64,000 nt of DNA from BJGV01 sp964194745 (GCA_965248035.1 OZ252054.1:2108001-2172000), one strand, 5' to 3'; positions 8,694 through 18,413 are shown, counted from the stretch's first letter. Notes: generated from the sequence alone by a model not told the origin. Numbers and translations are program-made.

Positions 8694-10487
8694 ATGCAGC
8701 ACATCCGCAATTTTTCTATCATTGCACACATTGACCATGGTAAATCTACCTTGGCTGACCGTATCATTCATTTGTGTGGCGGTTTATCAGACCGTGAAAT
8801 GGAGGAACAGGTACTGGATTCAATGGACTTGGAGCGTGAACGTGGAATTACCATAAAGGCACAGACTGTTGCACTTGAATATAGATCATGTGAAGGTAAA
8901 TCTTATCTTCTGAATCTGATTGATACTCCGGGCCATGTGGATTTTTCTTACGAAGTGTCACGGTCCCTTGCTGCTTGCGAAGGTGCGTTGCTAGTTGTGG
9001 ATGCGTCACAAGGCGTTGAAGCTCAGACTGTAGCAAATTGTTATGCCGCCATTGAGCAGGGCATTGAAGTGGTACCGATATTAAATAAAATTGACTTACC
9101 TGCAGCTGAACCTGAGCGCGTTATTGAGGAAATTGGGGACATTATCGGTATAGATGCCCAAGACGCCCTGCGCGTCAGTGCTAAAACGGGTGAGGGTGTA
9201 AAGGATATTTTGGAAGCAGTGATTACACGTATTCCAGTGCCGAATGGGGATCATGCTGCACCGCTGAAAGCTCTTATTATTGATTCATGGTTCGATAATT
9301 ATGTTGGAGTCGTGATACTGGTGCGAGTGGTGGATGGGGTTCTCAAACCCAAAGATAGGATTTTGCTCATGGCGAGTAAAGCTTCCTACTTATGTGAAGA
9401 GGTCGGTGTATTTACACCTAAATCGAAAAGCCGAGCATCTTTAAGCGCAGGAGAAGTCGGATTTATCATTTCTGGCATTAAGGAGTTAAGTTCTGCCAGG
9501 GTGGGCGACACTGTTACTCTGGTAGAACGTCCCGCCTCTCGGCCATTACTTGGTTTTAAAGAGATCAAGCCACAAGTATTCGCTGGACTTTATCCGATTG
9601 AATCAAATCAGTATGGTCTTCTACGTGACGCATTGGAGAAATTAAAACTCAATGATTCTTCCCTGCAGTACGAGCCTGAAACATCGCAAGCCTTGGGTTA
9701 TGGTTTTCGTTGTGGATTTCTTGGCCTATTGCATTTGGATATAGTGCAGGCGCGTTTGGAGCGCGAATACAATATGGATCTCATAACTACTGCACCGACG
9801 GTGGTTTGTCAGATAGTAATGCGTGACGGCACGGTAACAGAAATTGAGAATCCATATAAAATGCCTGATCCCTCCAAGATAGAGGAAATACGCGAACCAA
9901 TTATTACTGCCACCATACTAGTTCCTCAAGAATATGTTGGCTCTGTCATTACGCTCTGTATTAGCAAGCGTGGGGTGCAGAAAAACATGCAATACATGGG
10001 TAGGCAGGTGATGCTTACTTATGAAATTCCACTAAACGAAGTAGTAATGGATTTCTTTGACAAACTCAAATCTACAAGCCGTGGGTATGCTTCACTAGAC
10101 TACGAGTTTAAGGAATTTCGTGCTTCCGATCTAGTCAAGCTAGATATACTCATCAATGGGAATAAAGTAGATGCACTATCGTTTATAGTGCACCGTACGA
10201 ATAGCAATCTTCGGGGGCGCGAGTTGGTGCAAAAAATGCGTGGTTTGATTCCGCGTCAAATGTTTGATATTGCAGTGCAGGCCGCGATTGGTGCGCACAT
10301 CATTGCTAGAGAGAGCATCAAAGCGTTGCGCAAGAACGTGCTCGCTAAATGTTACGGAGGTGACATTAGTCGAAAACGCAAGTTGTTAGAAAAACAGAAG
10401 GCAGGGAAGAAACGTATGAAACGTGTGGGCAATGTAGAAATTCCACAAGAAGCGTTTCTAGCAATACTACAAGTGGGTGACAAATAG
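8694..10487 (+). CDS. lepA: Elongation factor 4 (LepA), back-translocating GTPase
   Basis: This 597-residue translation GTPase acts on the ribosome under stress and during initiation or subunit biogenesis. The G1 motif AHIDHGKST is at residues 11-19, the G3 motif DTPGHVDFSYE follows, and the G4 motif NKID lies in the next part. The EF4-specific C-terminal domain ends in a basic tail (KQKAGKKRMKRVGNVE). An in-frame TTG at 8655 would add 13 residues; the ATG at 8694 gives the family length and N-terminus (MQHIRNFSIIAH). Neither start has a good Shine-Dalgarno sequence. It leads the lepA-lepB-rnc-era block. Confidence 0.97.
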   Translation: MQHIRNFSIIAHIDHGKSTLADRIIHLCGGLSDREMEEQVLDSMDLERERGITIKAQTVALEYRSCEGKSYLLNLIDTPGHVDFSYEVSRSLAACEGALLVVDASQGVEAQTVANCYAAIEQGIEVVPILNKIDLPAAEPERVIEEIGDIIGIDAQDALRVSAKTGEGVKDILEAVITRIPVPNGDHAAPLKALIIDSWFDNYVGVVILVRVVDGVLKPKDRILLMASKASYLCEEVGVFTPKSKSRASLSAGEVGFIISGIKELSSARVGDTVTLVERPASRPLLGFKEIKPQVFAGLYPIESNQYGLLRDALEKLKLNDSSLQYEPETSQALGYGFRCGFLGLLHLDIVQARLEREYNMDLITTAPTVVCQIVMRDGTVTEIENPYKMPDPSKIEEIREPIITATILVPQEYVGSVITLCISKRGVQKNMQYMGRQVMLTYEIPLNEVVMDFFDKLKSTSRGYASLDYEFKEFRASDLVKLDILINGNKVDALSFIVHRTNSNLRGRELVQKMRGLIPRQMFDIAVQAAIGAHIIARESIKALRKNVLAKCYGGDISRKRKLLEKQKAGKKRMKRVGNVEIPQEAFLAILQVGDK

Positions 10488-10582
10488 TAGAAGAAAATGT
10501 TGGGCAGTCAGACACACACATATATGATCAACTGGGTATCCATGTTTCGTTGGACAGCAGATATTATTTAATAGGACACAGA

Positions 10583-11386
10583 ATGAATTTTCCTTTTATC
10601 ATGTTGATCCTGCTGGTGATTACTGGCGGTATTTGGCTGCTTGACCACTTCGTATTACAGCATAATCGCGCACCAGAGGCTAATGAGCCGTGGTGGGTGG
10701 AATATCCAAAAAGTTTTTTTCCGATAATCCTGATTGTGTTCTGTTTGCGCTCATTTTTGGTGGAGCCTTTTAAGATTCCATCAGGCTCAATGATTCCAAC
10801 TTTACTGGTGGGAGATTTTATTCTGGTTAATAAATATACCTATGGTATCCGGTTACCAGTTATTAATCTCAAGGTGCTTGATACAAACGAGCCTAAGCGC
10901 GGTGAAGTGTTGGTGTTTCGTTATCCTGAAGATCCATCGATGGATTATATCAAGCGCATAGTAGGCCTACCTGGAGACTTAATTACTTATCACAATAAGC
11001 AACTAAGCGTGAATGATGTTCCAGTGAAAATGGAGCCAACAGGCGAGTATACTTATGTCGAATCTGGTTTAAATTATGTGTACAGTCTGGGCTATGTAGA
11101 GTCATTAGATGGACACAGCCACACCATAATTCTTAATCCGGCAATGCCTAGCATACAGATTTCTGGGGTACGTCAGTTCCCATCTCATGAGAATTGTAAC
11201 TACAATAACTCTGGATTTACCTGCAAGGTGCCTGCTGGAAATTATTTTACAATGGGAGATAACCGGGATAGTAGCAGTGATAGCCGTTACTGGGGGTTTG
11301 TTCCTGAGCGTAATATAGTTGGTAAGGCCTTTATGGTCTGGTGGAATTTTAGCGATCTCAACCGAGTTGGACTGTCTATTAAGTAG
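10583..11386 (+). CDS. lepB: Signal peptidase I
   Basis: This inner-membrane serine/lysine protease of 267 residues removes Sec and Tat signal peptides. Two N-terminal membrane segments lie at about residues 3-22 and 45-60. The nucleophile is Ser69 in SGSM and the general base is Lys124 in YIKRIVGLPGD. The late box is GDNRDSSSDSRYWGFV. I chose the ATG at 10583 because AGGA at 10573-10576 is well spaced; a TTG at 10550 is also in frame. It sits between lepA and rnc, as usual in proteobacteria. Confidence 0.96.
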   Translation: MNFPFIMLILLVITGGIWLLDHFVLQHNRAPEANEPWWVEYPKSFFPIILIVFCLRSFLVEPFKIPSGSMIPTLLVGDFILVNKYTYGIRLPVINLKVLDTNEPKRGEVLVFRYPEDPSMDYIKRIVGLPGDLITYHNKQLSVNDVPVKMEPTGEYTYVESGLNYVYSLGYVESLDGHSHTIILNPAMPSIQISGVRQFPSHENCNYNNSGFTCKVPAGNYFTMGDNRDSSSDSRYWGFVPERNIVGKAFMVWWNFSDLNRVGLSIK

Positions 11387-11418
11387 CTGGAGTAGAGCTT
11401 AAATTTTGGGAGAATAAT

Positions 11419-11790
11419 ATGCGTCACGACGTAATGTATAAACAAAAGGGCTTAAGTTTATCAGGTTTATTATTGTGGTCAATTGTATTGTTTTTTGTTG
11501 CTATTTTAGGGATGAAACTAGTTCCGGTGTACAGGGAATACGCAGTAGTAAAATCAGCTTTAATAGCGATAGTCAAAGACCCCGCCTTGCAGAATGGCAC
11601 GAAAGCAGAAATAAGGACGTCATTTAATAAGCGAGCACAAATAGATGATATAAGCGTCGTGGACGAAGGTGACATCGAATTCAACAAAGAAAATGGGCAA
11701 GTAGTTCTGAGCATTATCTACTCTGTTAAGACACCACTATTCGCAAATATTTCTTTGTACCTTGATTTCAATGTTCGTAGTGACGAGTAG
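11419..11790 (+). CDS. DUF4845 membrane-anchored protein
   Basis: This 123-residue protein of unknown function has one N-terminal membrane helix (about residues 12-32) after a short basic segment. A small extracytoplasmic domain follows, beginning KLVPVYREYAVVKSAL. The DUF4845 family is regularly encoded between lepB and rnc in beta- and gammaproteobacteria, which supports the gene being real. GGGAGAA upstream of the ATG is a good ribosome site. By topology it looks pseudopilin-like, but no prepilin cleavage motif is evident and I assign no function. Confidence 0.85.
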   Translation: MRHDVMYKQKGLSLSGLLLWSIVLFFVAILGMKLVPVYREYAVVKSALIAIVKDPALQNGTKAEIRTSFNKRAQIDDISVVDEGDIEFNKENGQVVLSIIYSVKTPLFANISLYLDFNVRSDE

Positions 11791-11834
11791 GGTCATAGCA
11801 ATTAAATATATATTACATACAAGCCTATCAGGAG

Positions 11835-12509
11835 ATGGACAGCGAAGCACTTTGCCGGAAAACCGGTTATAGTTTCAGCCAGCCTGAGTTATTGCGCCAA
11901 GCGCTGACTCACCGCAGCCACAGTCATCCACACAACGAGCGCCTTGAATTTCTCGGAGACAGTGTTCTCAACTGTGCAGTTGCAGGGTTGGTATTCAGGC
12001 ATTTCTCCAGTCTTCCAGAAGGTGATTTGTCGCGACTTCGGGCCAACCTCGTCAATCAGCAGGCGCTGTTTAAATTGGCGCAAACACTTGACCTAGGGAA
12101 ACAGATTAAACTTGGTGAGGGGGAACTCAAAAGTGGTGGATGTAGCCGCCCTTCGATTCTTGCAGATGCATTGGAGGCTTTTCTAGGTGCGGTTTATCTT
12201 GATGGAGGTTTCACAAAAGCTGAAGAAGTTGTCATTACTCTTTTTACACCTCTGCTTCATCGATTTGACCCACAAAATTTGGGTAAAGATCCTAAGACTC
12301 TTTTACAGGAATATCTGCAAAGTCGTAAACTGATGTTGCCGCAATATTCCGTAATCATTACCAGTGGCGAAGCCCATCAGCAACAATTCCATGTAGAGTG
12401 TGTTATCCCAAAACTCAACATTCGTACCATGGGAGAAGGTGCCAGCCGTCGTAGCGCGGAGCAGGAAGCAGCAAAGCGAGCCTATGAACAACTGCACTCG
12501 CATTGCTAA
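11835..12509 (+). CDS. rnc: Ribonuclease III
   Basis: This 224-residue double-strand-specific endoribonuclease processes rRNA precursors and regulates some mRNAs. The signature ERLEFLGDSVL contains the metal-binding Glu38 and Asp42. A second acidic cluster is in ADALEAFLGAVYLDGG. The C-terminal double-stranded-RNA-binding domain runs from about residue 150 (DPKTLLQEYLQ) to RRSAEQEAAKRAYEQL. The start is fixed by the family N-terminus, yet AGGAG at 11830-11834 directly abuts the ATG with no spacer, which predicts weak initiation. It is followed by era, the classical rnc-era pair. Confidence 0.96.
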   Translation: MDSEALCRKTGYSFSQPELLRQALTHRSHSHPHNERLEFLGDSVLNCAVAGLVFRHFSSLPEGDLSRLRANLVNQQALFKLAQTLDLGKQIKLGEGELKSGGCSRPSILADALEAFLGAVYLDGGFTKAEEVVITLFTPLLHRFDPQNLGKDPKTLLQEYLQSRKLMLPQYSVIITSGEAHQQQFHVECVIPKLNIRTMGEGASRRSAEQEAAKRAYEQLHSHC

Positions 12510-12583
12510 AATTTGCAGATGAGTCGAAATTTTGTTGATTCTCCTCAGATAAGTTCTTTATTTTCCGCTGAGTGTATTTCAAG

Positions 12584-13477
12584 ATGATAGCTACTCTAAA
12601 ATATCATACCGGATACATTGCCATCATTGGACGACCTAATGTTGGCAAATCCACGCTACTTAACCATTTGGTTGGACAGAACGTCAGCATTACCTCGAAA
12701 AAGGCGCAGACTACGCGACATCGTATTAATGGCATCCTAACTGATGAGCAATCACAGTTCATTTTCGTCGATACGCCCGGTTTTCAGACACGGCACATGA
12801 ATCGGTTAAATAGTGTGATGAACCGTGTCGTTACGCAAAGTATGCATGATGTAGACGTGGTGTTGTTTGTGATTAAAGCAATATGTTTTGATGAGAGAGA
12901 CGCACGAGTTTTGAAACTCCTACCTGTCGACAAGCCGGTGATTCTCGTCATCAATAAAGTGGATCGTCTAGCAGATAAATCAAGGCTTCTTCCGTTCCTT
13001 GAAAAACTTTCTAAAGAGTTTTCCTTCGCGGCAATGGTTCCAATAAGTGCTAAGCTAGGAACACAGCTCCCAGACTTGATACGTGCAATTCGTCCATATT
13101 TACCGGAGAATCCGCCATTATTTAGCGAAGATGAAGTTACAGATCGTAGTGAGCGATTTATCGCAGCCGAGTTGCTGCGTGAGAAGCTATTTCGTTTGAT
13201 GTGGGATGAAATACCTTATTCCGCTAGTGTTGCCATAGATCAATTCACAATTGAAAGTGGACTACGTAGAATTCATGCTTCTATTATTGTAGACAGGGCC
13301 AATCAGAAGGCCATGATCATAGGTAAGAATGGTGAGGAGCTCAAGGCAGTTACTACCCAGGCGCGTAGAGACATGGAGAAACTTTTCGGTAACAAGGTGT
13401 ATCTTAAAGTCTGGGTGAAAGTGAAAAGCGGATGGGCCGATGATTTGCGGGCATTAAAAACTCTGGGTTATGAGTAG
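12584..13477 (+). CDS. era: GTPase Era
   Basis: This 297-residue GTPase binds the 3' end of 16S rRNA and is needed for 30S maturation. G1 is GRPNVGKST, G3 lies in VDTPGFQ and G4 is NKVD. The C-terminal KH domain carries IIGKNGEELKAV near residue 250, and the protein ends with the usual WADDLRALKTLGYE. A GTG at 12572 is in frame and would add four residues; I took the ATG. It lies between rnc and recO as in many proteobacteria. Confidence 0.96.
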   Translation: MIATLKYHTGYIAIIGRPNVGKSTLLNHLVGQNVSITSKKAQTTRHRINGILTDEQSQFIFVDTPGFQTRHMNRLNSVMNRVVTQSMHDVDVVLFVIKAICFDERDARVLKLLPVDKPVILVINKVDRLADKSRLLPFLEKLSKEFSFAAMVPISAKLGTQLPDLIRAIRPYLPENPPLFSEDEVTDRSERFIAAELLREKLFRLMWDEIPYSASVAIDQFTIESGLRRIHASIIVDRANQKAMIIGKNGEELKAVTTQARRDMEKLFGNKVYLKVWVKVKSGWADDLRALKTLGYE

Positions 13478-13522
13478 TCTCATGAAGATAATGAACATAG
13501 GTTAATCGTAGAAACGACACTA

Positions 13523-14251
13523 ATGACTGTAGATAAATTTCGGCAGGATACTCAGCCTGCTTTTGTGCTGCACACTTATCCCTATTTGGAAACCAGTCTC
13601 TTAGTAGAGACCTTTACACGAAATTCTGGACGGGTGCCGTTGGTAGCAAAAGGTGCCAAGCGTCCTAAATCTGCGCTCAGGGGATTATTATTGGCCTTCC
13701 AGCCGTTACAGCTTTCATGGACCGGAAAATCAGAATTACGCACTTTGCACAAGGCGGAATGGCAGGGTGGTCAGCAACCTTTGCAGGGAATGGCATTGAT
13801 TTGTGGTTTTTATTTGAATGAATTGTTAGTGCGGTTACTGCGTCGCGATGATCCCCACGAACAATTATTCGAGTACTATCAAGAAACGCTATCAGCATTG
13901 AATACTCAGAAAGATTATGTTCCTATTCTGCGACATTTCGAACGGCGTATGTTGAAAGAGCTAGGTTATGCTTTGACACTCAACAACGACGCTGTATCAG
14001 GTAAGCCACTGAACCCGGATGAAGAATACTACTACGAAATCGAACGGGGCCCAGTGGCGCTGAATGGAAGTGATAATAACTGTGGTCCACAACTACGCGG
14101 GAAAACCCTATTAGATATGGAAAAAGATGATTATTCTGATGTCACTACCCGACAACAAAGTAAGATACTGATGCGTTACATACTCAACCACTATCTTGGT
14201 GAGCAACCGTTGTATACTCGGCAATTATTAAGGGATCTACAGAAGTTATGA
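13523..14251 (+). CDS. recO: DNA repair protein RecO
   Basis: This 242-residue protein works with RecF and RecR to load RecA at gaps. The N-terminal OB fold begins near FVLHTYPYLETSLLVETFTR, followed by VAKGAKRPKS. A mostly helical C-terminal domain includes FERRMLKELGYALTL. There is no obvious ribosome site before the ATG. Its stop overlaps the pdxJ start (ATGA), which indicates coupling within the era-recO-pdxJ-acpS-nagZ run. Confidence 0.95.
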   Translation: MTVDKFRQDTQPAFVLHTYPYLETSLLVETFTRNSGRVPLVAKGAKRPKSALRGLLLAFQPLQLSWTGKSELRTLHKAEWQGGQQPLQGMALICGFYLNELLVRLLRRDDPHEQLFEYYQETLSALNTQKDYVPILRHFERRMLKELGYALTLNNDAVSGKPLNPDEEYYYEIERGPVALNGSDNNCGPQLRGKTLLDMEKDDYSDVTTRQQSKILMRYILNHYLGEQPLYTRQLLRDLQKL

Positions 14252-14973
14252 TTGAACTGGGAGTCAATATTGACCATGTTGCAACTTTACGGCAAGCGCG
14301 TGGAACAACCTACCCCAGTCCAGTGGAAGCAGCATTGATCGCAGAGTTTGCTGGAGCAGATGTGATTACTTTGCACTTGAGGGAAGACCGTCGCCACATT
14401 CAAGATAGAGATGTAAAGACTTTGCGTAATTTGCTTAAAACCCGCATGAATCTGGAAAGCGCAGTGACCGATGAAATGATAAATTTTGCGTTAAGTATAA
14501 AACCGGAGGATGTTTGCTTGGTGCCTGAACGGCGAGAAGAGTTGACAACTGAGGGCGGATTAGACGTGGTACGACATTTCACACAGGTAAAACGTGCATG
14601 CAACAAACTGGCTGAAGCAGGTATTCGAGTTTCACTATTTGTCAACGCAGACCGTGCACAGATTGATGCAGCGGTGAAGACAAGTGCACCAGTGATTGAA
14701 ATTCATACTGGCCGCTATTCTGACGCACTGACTGCAAGAGAACAACAGGAGGAACTTGAGCAGATCCGCTCTGCTGTAACACATGGGGTCAATCAAGGTT
14801 TGAAAGTCAATGCAGGACATGGATTACATTATAATAACGTACAGTCCATCGTAGCGATTTCTGATATATCTGAGTTAAATATTGGTCATTCTATTGTAGC
14901 CCGGGCCTTGTTTCTAGGCTTTGAGCAGGCAGTACGGGAAATGAAAAAATTAATGTTGGAAGATCACAAATGA
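14248..14973 (+). CDS. pdxJ: Pyridoxine 5'-phosphate synthase
   Basis: This 241-residue TIM-barrel enzyme condenses 1-deoxyxylulose 5-phosphate with 3-amino-2-oxopropyl phosphate to give pyridoxine 5'-phosphate. Characteristic segments are GVNIDHVATLRQARGT at residues 5-20, the active-site region PEDVCLVPERREELTTEGG and GLKVNAGHGLHYNNV. Length is typical. It overlaps recO and acpS by ATGA at both ends. The pdxJ-acpS pair is a widely conserved operon. Confidence 0.97.
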   Translation: MIELGVNIDHVATLRQARGTTYPSPVEAALIAEFAGADVITLHLREDRRHIQDRDVKTLRNLLKTRMNLESAVTDEMINFALSIKPEDVCLVPERREELTTEGGLDVVRHFTQVKRACNKLAEAGIRVSLFVNADRAQIDAAVKTSAPVIEIHTGRYSDALTAREQQEELEQIRSAVTHGVNQGLKVNAGHGLHYNNVQSIVAISDISELNIGHSIVARALFLGFEQAVREMKKLMLEDHK

Positions 14974-15347
14974 TCTATGGAATAGGGACTGATCTTGTGG
15001 AACTCTCGCGCATTGTGCGTTTGCTAGAGAGATATGGTAAGCGTTTTGCTAAAAGACTACTAACAAATGACGAGTGGCCTGAGTTTGTGAATAGCGGCAA
15101 GCCAGCAATGTTTCTAGCTAAGCATTTTGCTGCTAAAGAGGCGTTTTCCAAGGCCATGGGAACGGGTTTTCGTCACCCTGTGAGTTTAAGCCACATTGGG
15201 ATTACCCACGACAGTCTGGGAAAACCGTGTTATGACTTTCATCCAGAACTAAACATATTGATTAGAAATGAGGGAATCACTAGTTACCATCTTTCTATGA
15301 GTGATGAGATGGGCCTTGCTTGTGCTTTTGTGATCTTGGAGAAATAA
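14970..15347 (+). CDS. acpS: Holo-[acyl-carrier-protein] synthase
   Basis: This 125-residue enzyme transfers 4'-phosphopantetheine from CoA to acyl carrier protein. Mg-binding and CoA-binding motifs are visible: GTDLVELSRI at residues 5-14 and AKHFAAKEAFSKAMGTG at about 50-66. It begins within the pdxJ stop (ATGA), and its own stop shares one base with the nagZ start. It also links functionally with coaBC and coaE in this window, which supply the CoA donor. Confidence 0.97.
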   Translation: MIYGIGTDLVELSRIVRLLERYGKRFAKRLLTNDEWPEFVNSGKPAMFLAKHFAAKEAFSKAMGTGFRHPVSLSHIGITHDSLGKPCYDFHPELNILIRNEGITSYHLSMSDEMGLACAFVILEK

Positions 15348-16396
15348 TGTCGCTTGGTCCCATCATGCTCGACATCGAAGGTACGCAACTTACGGTAGAC
15401 GATAAAAGAAGACTTCAGCATCCTCTGACCGGTGGTGTAATTTTATTTGCCCGTAACTATTCATCACTCAGGCAATTAACCGAATTAACCGCCGAAATTC
15501 ATGCTCTACGAATTCCGTCTTTGCTGATTGCAGTGGATCATGAGGGTGGCAGAATACAGCGATTCCGAAAAGATTTTACACGATTGCCCGCCATGCGAGA
15601 ACTGGGGAGAATTTGGGACGATCACCCTGTCCGAGCACGTCATCTGGCACAACTAACGGGCTATGTGCTAGCGTCTGAATTGCGTGCTTGTGGTATAGAT
15701 CTAAGCTTTACTCCAGTACTTGACGTAGATCATGGACAGAGTTGCATCATTGGAAACCGTGCTTTTCATCGCAAACCACAGGCCATAGGAGATCTAGCCC
15801 ACAGTCTTATGCTGGGCCTAAAGCTAGGTGGTATGGCGGCAATTGGCAAGCACTTCCCTGGTCACGGCTATATCCAAGCAGACTCTCACATTGAAATACC
15901 AGTGGATAAGCGCACCTACGCCGACATCGAAATGGACGATCTGATTCCGTTTCGACAAATGATTGATTTTGGCCTTAACAGTATTATGCCGTCACATATC
16001 ATATACCCCAAGGTAGATTCACAACCCGCTGGGTTTTCGAAAGTATGGTTGCAAGAAATCTTACGTACCGAGCTTGGTTTTGATGGTTGCATTTTTAGTG
16101 ATGACCTAAGCATGGAAGGTGCTGCTGTTGTCGGTGACTTAGTGCAACGCGCTGAAGTTGCATTCAATGCAGGCTGCGATATGGTGCTGGTATGCAATAA
16201 TCCACATGCGGCAGATAAATTATTAGCGGAACTGCAATGGGATATCCCAGCTATTAGTCTTGTCCGTCTAGCCCGCATGCGCGGACGATCCCATCCAGAT
16301 TCAGTATCTAAATTGCATGAGAATGCTCATTTCATTAAATCAATGAAGGAAGTTGGGAACATTGGAGTCAGCAATGGGGAGTTACCGCTAGCATAA
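15347..16396 (+). CDS. nagZ: Beta-N-acetylhexosaminidase NagZ
   Basis: This 349-residue glycoside hydrolase family 3 enzyme acts in cytosolic peptidoglycan recycling, cutting N-acetylglucosamine from anhydromuropeptides. The catalytic loop GKHFPGHGYIQADSH is near residues 165-180 and the nucleophile region is FSDDLSMEGA near 245-254. The start overlaps the acpS stop by one base (TAATG), with GGAG at 15338-15341 ideally spaced. An in-frame alternative nine codons upstream lies inside acpS and lacks support. The C-terminal 20 residues after RSHPDSVSKL are variable. Confidence 0.95.
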   Translation: MSLGPIMLDIEGTQLTVDDKRRLQHPLTGGVILFARNYSSLRQLTELTAEIHALRIPSLLIAVDHEGGRIQRFRKDFTRLPAMRELGRIWDDHPVRARHLAQLTGYVLASELRACGIDLSFTPVLDVDHGQSCIIGNRAFHRKPQAIGDLAHSLMLGLKLGGMAAIGKHFPGHGYIQADSHIEIPVDKRTYADIEMDDLIPFRQMIDFGLNSIMPSHIIYPKVDSQPAGFSKVWLQEILRTELGFDGCIFSDDLSMEGAAVVGDLVQRAEVAFNAGCDMVLVCNNPHAADKLLAELQWDIPAISLVRLARMRGRSHPDSVSKLHENAHFIKSMKEVGNIGVSNGELPLA

Positions 16397-16803
16397 CCCA
16401 ATGATTCTTAATAGTTGAATTACTTGTTTGAGCTTAGTACGTTATTTATTACTCTAGACAAAGCTTTTGTTCAATCACAGCTCTATGTTTTCCCATCTGC
16501 TGCATAGAGTTACGCAGCTTCCCTTACTCAGGCTTATCATTATTGCTGAAGAGTTGTGTAAGTATCATACGGGAGCACGTCCTTCCTTAATGCACATTAT
16601 TGACGAAACAATAGGTTAATACCAATTTGGTAGTGGTTTTGAGAATTCACCGAGAAAGACACTTTAGAAGCAGTTGTGGTTTCAGAAAACATATTGGTGA
16701 ACCTACCCGCAAATTTTTAATAACTCTTCATTGCATATTTATAATTAGTTATTTTATGGGTTAGAGGTTGTAAATGAATAAGGAGTAGCATGTACTAAAA
16801 ATC
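16397..16803. other. Gene-free AT-rich spacer between nagZ and tusA
   Basis: These 407 bases separate two convergent genes. I see no open frame with family resemblance, no tRNA-like cloverleaf and no clear terminator hairpin. Several runs of A and T occur toward the tusA end. It may hold decayed gene remnants, but I cannot name any. Confidence 0.5.
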
Positions 16804-17031
16804 TTATTTTTTCTTTATGTAGAATGTGAACTCTTCATTTATCTCTGACAGCGATAGTAGAATATTGCCTGTCTGGTCAGAAAAGACCTGGAAATCAATG
16901 ACTGCCCCAGGGTCGGTAGCGATTATTCTAAGCACTTGTCCGGAAGTCATGTCCGCCAGAGATTTCTTTGATCGCAGAATAGGCAGTGGGCAGTTTAGGC
17001 CACGTACATCAAGTTCTTTGTCGAAATTCAT
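16804..17031 (-). CDS. tusA: TusA-family sulfurtransferase
   Basis: This small protein of 75 residues has the TusA/SirA/YeeD two-layer fold signature, with the CPxP motif in RGLNCPLPILRSKK near residues 8-21. The Cys carries persulphide sulphur for tRNA thiolation or other sulphur transfer. The start at 17031 (MNFDKELDVRG) fits the family. An upstream in-frame start at 17067 would add 12 residues of low similarity. AAGAAG lies before the chosen ATG. It stands alone, facing away from argJ. Members involved in sulphur oxidation are similar, so the exact acceptor is uncertain. Confidence 0.85.
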   Translation of the reverse strand: MNFDKELDVRGLNCPLPILRSKKSLADMTSGQVLRIIATDPGAVIDFQVFSDQTGNILLSLSEINEEFTFYIKKK

Positions 17032-17168
17032 GCTTCTTTTTCTCAAGAGAGCGATATTAATAATCAAAAGATTATAAAACCATTGCCCACAAAGAATCTA
17101 GTAGATATGGGTAGAGTATCAAAGATGAGTTAGGATAGAGTAGTTGATAACACAGGTTCTTAGATTTG

Positions 17169-18413
17169 ATGATTATGCCAGCTAATTTTTCGCCCACACT
17201 ACTCGGACAACTATCACCAATAAAGGGTGTATCTCTCGGTATTGCCGAAGCGGGAATTAAGAAACCCAATTGTAAAGATTTGCTATTGATCACGTTGGAT
17301 GAAGATGCAAAAATTGATGGAGTATTTACACAGAACCGTTTTTGTGCTGCGCCAGTGATAGTGGCTAAGGAACATCTTTTCGAATCTAATCCTATATTTT
17401 CAATCCGAGCGTTAATTATAAATACTGGAAACGCTAATGCTGGCACCGGTGAAGAAGGTATCACGCATGCCCGTTCAATTTGTGCAGAACTGGCTAGATT
17501 GTTGGGTTGTGATGAGAAGCAGGTATTGCCATTCTCTACTGGTGTCATTATGGAGCCGTTACCACTGGAGAGAATTATTTCAGGCTTACCAACAGCAGTA
17601 GCCAATCTTAAACCGGACAATTGGTTTGCTGCGGCTCAGGCGATTATGACTACAGATATTGTACCCAAAGTGATGTCTAAGCAGATTTTACTTGGTGGTA
17701 CAACTGTGACTGTTACTGGGATTGCTAAAGGCTCTGGTATGATTCGCCCCAACATGGCGACCATGCTGGGTTACTTGGCAACTGATGCAGCTTTGAGTCA
17801 GCCACTGTTGCAGCAAATGGTACGTAACGCAGCAGATAATTCATTCAATCGGATTACAGTGGATGGCGATACTTCGACCAACGATGCATTCGTCCTAATT
17901 GCGACAGGCCGTGCTGGCAATGTAGAAATCGTGGATAAACAGAGTTCAGAATTCAGTGCGTTGCAAGAAGCGGTGACAGAGGTAGCGGTGCTGCTTGCAA
18001 AAGCTATTGTACGAGACGGTGAAGGCGCAACCAAATTTATTACGGTGAAAGTTGAAGGCGGGAGAACCTTAGATGAATGTGTCAAGATTGCATATGCTAT
18101 TGCTCATTCGCCGCTGGTAAAAACTGCTTTTTTTGCATCTGATCCAAATCTGGGACGGATACTTGCCGCTGTTGGTTACGCGGGAATAGACGATCTTGAT
18201 GTAAGATCCTTGCAACTCTATCTTGATGATGTACTAGTTGCAGAGAATGGTGGAAGGGCGCGTAGTTATAGTGAACAAGAAGGCAAGCGAGTAATGAAGC
18301 AGTCTGAAATAACTGTGCGAGTTGTGCTTAATCGAGGGAAAGCTTCCACCACGGTATGGACTTGTGATTTTTCTTACGATTATGTAAAAATCAATTCAGA
18401 TTATCGAAGCTGA
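17169..18413 (+). CDS. argJ: Bifunctional ornithine acetyltransferase/N-acetylglutamate synthase
   Basis: This protein of about 414 residues recycles the acetyl group in arginine synthesis, moving it from N-acetylornithine to glutamate. The self-cleavage site with the nucleophilic Thr is in KGSGMIRPNMATMLGYLAT (near residues 185-203). The precursor should therefore split into alpha and beta chains. Conserved C-terminal features include GDTSTNDAF and GEGATKF. Starts at 17166 (TTG), 17169 and 17175 are close together; AGG at 17154-17156 fits 17169 best. It is followed 27 bases later by the Nudix fusion gene, as in many betaproteobacteria. Confidence 0.96.
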   Translation: MIMPANFSPTLLGQLSPIKGVSLGIAEAGIKKPNCKDLLLITLDEDAKIDGVFTQNRFCAAPVIVAKEHLFESNPIFSIRALIINTGNANAGTGEEGITHARSICAELARLLGCDEKQVLPFSTGVIMEPLPLERIISGLPTAVANLKPDNWFAAAQAIMTTDIVPKVMSKQILLGGTTVTVTGIAKGSGMIRPNMATMLGYLATDAALSQPLLQQMVRNAADNSFNRITVDGDTSTNDAFVLIATGRAGNVEIVDKQSSEFSALQEAVTEVAVLLAKAIVRDGEGATKFITVKVEGGRTLDECVKIAYAIAHSPLVKTAFFASDPNLGRILAAVGYAGIDDLDVRSLQLYLDDVLVAENGGRARSYSEQEGKRVMKQSEITVRVVLNRGKASTTVWTCDFSYDYVKINSDYRS

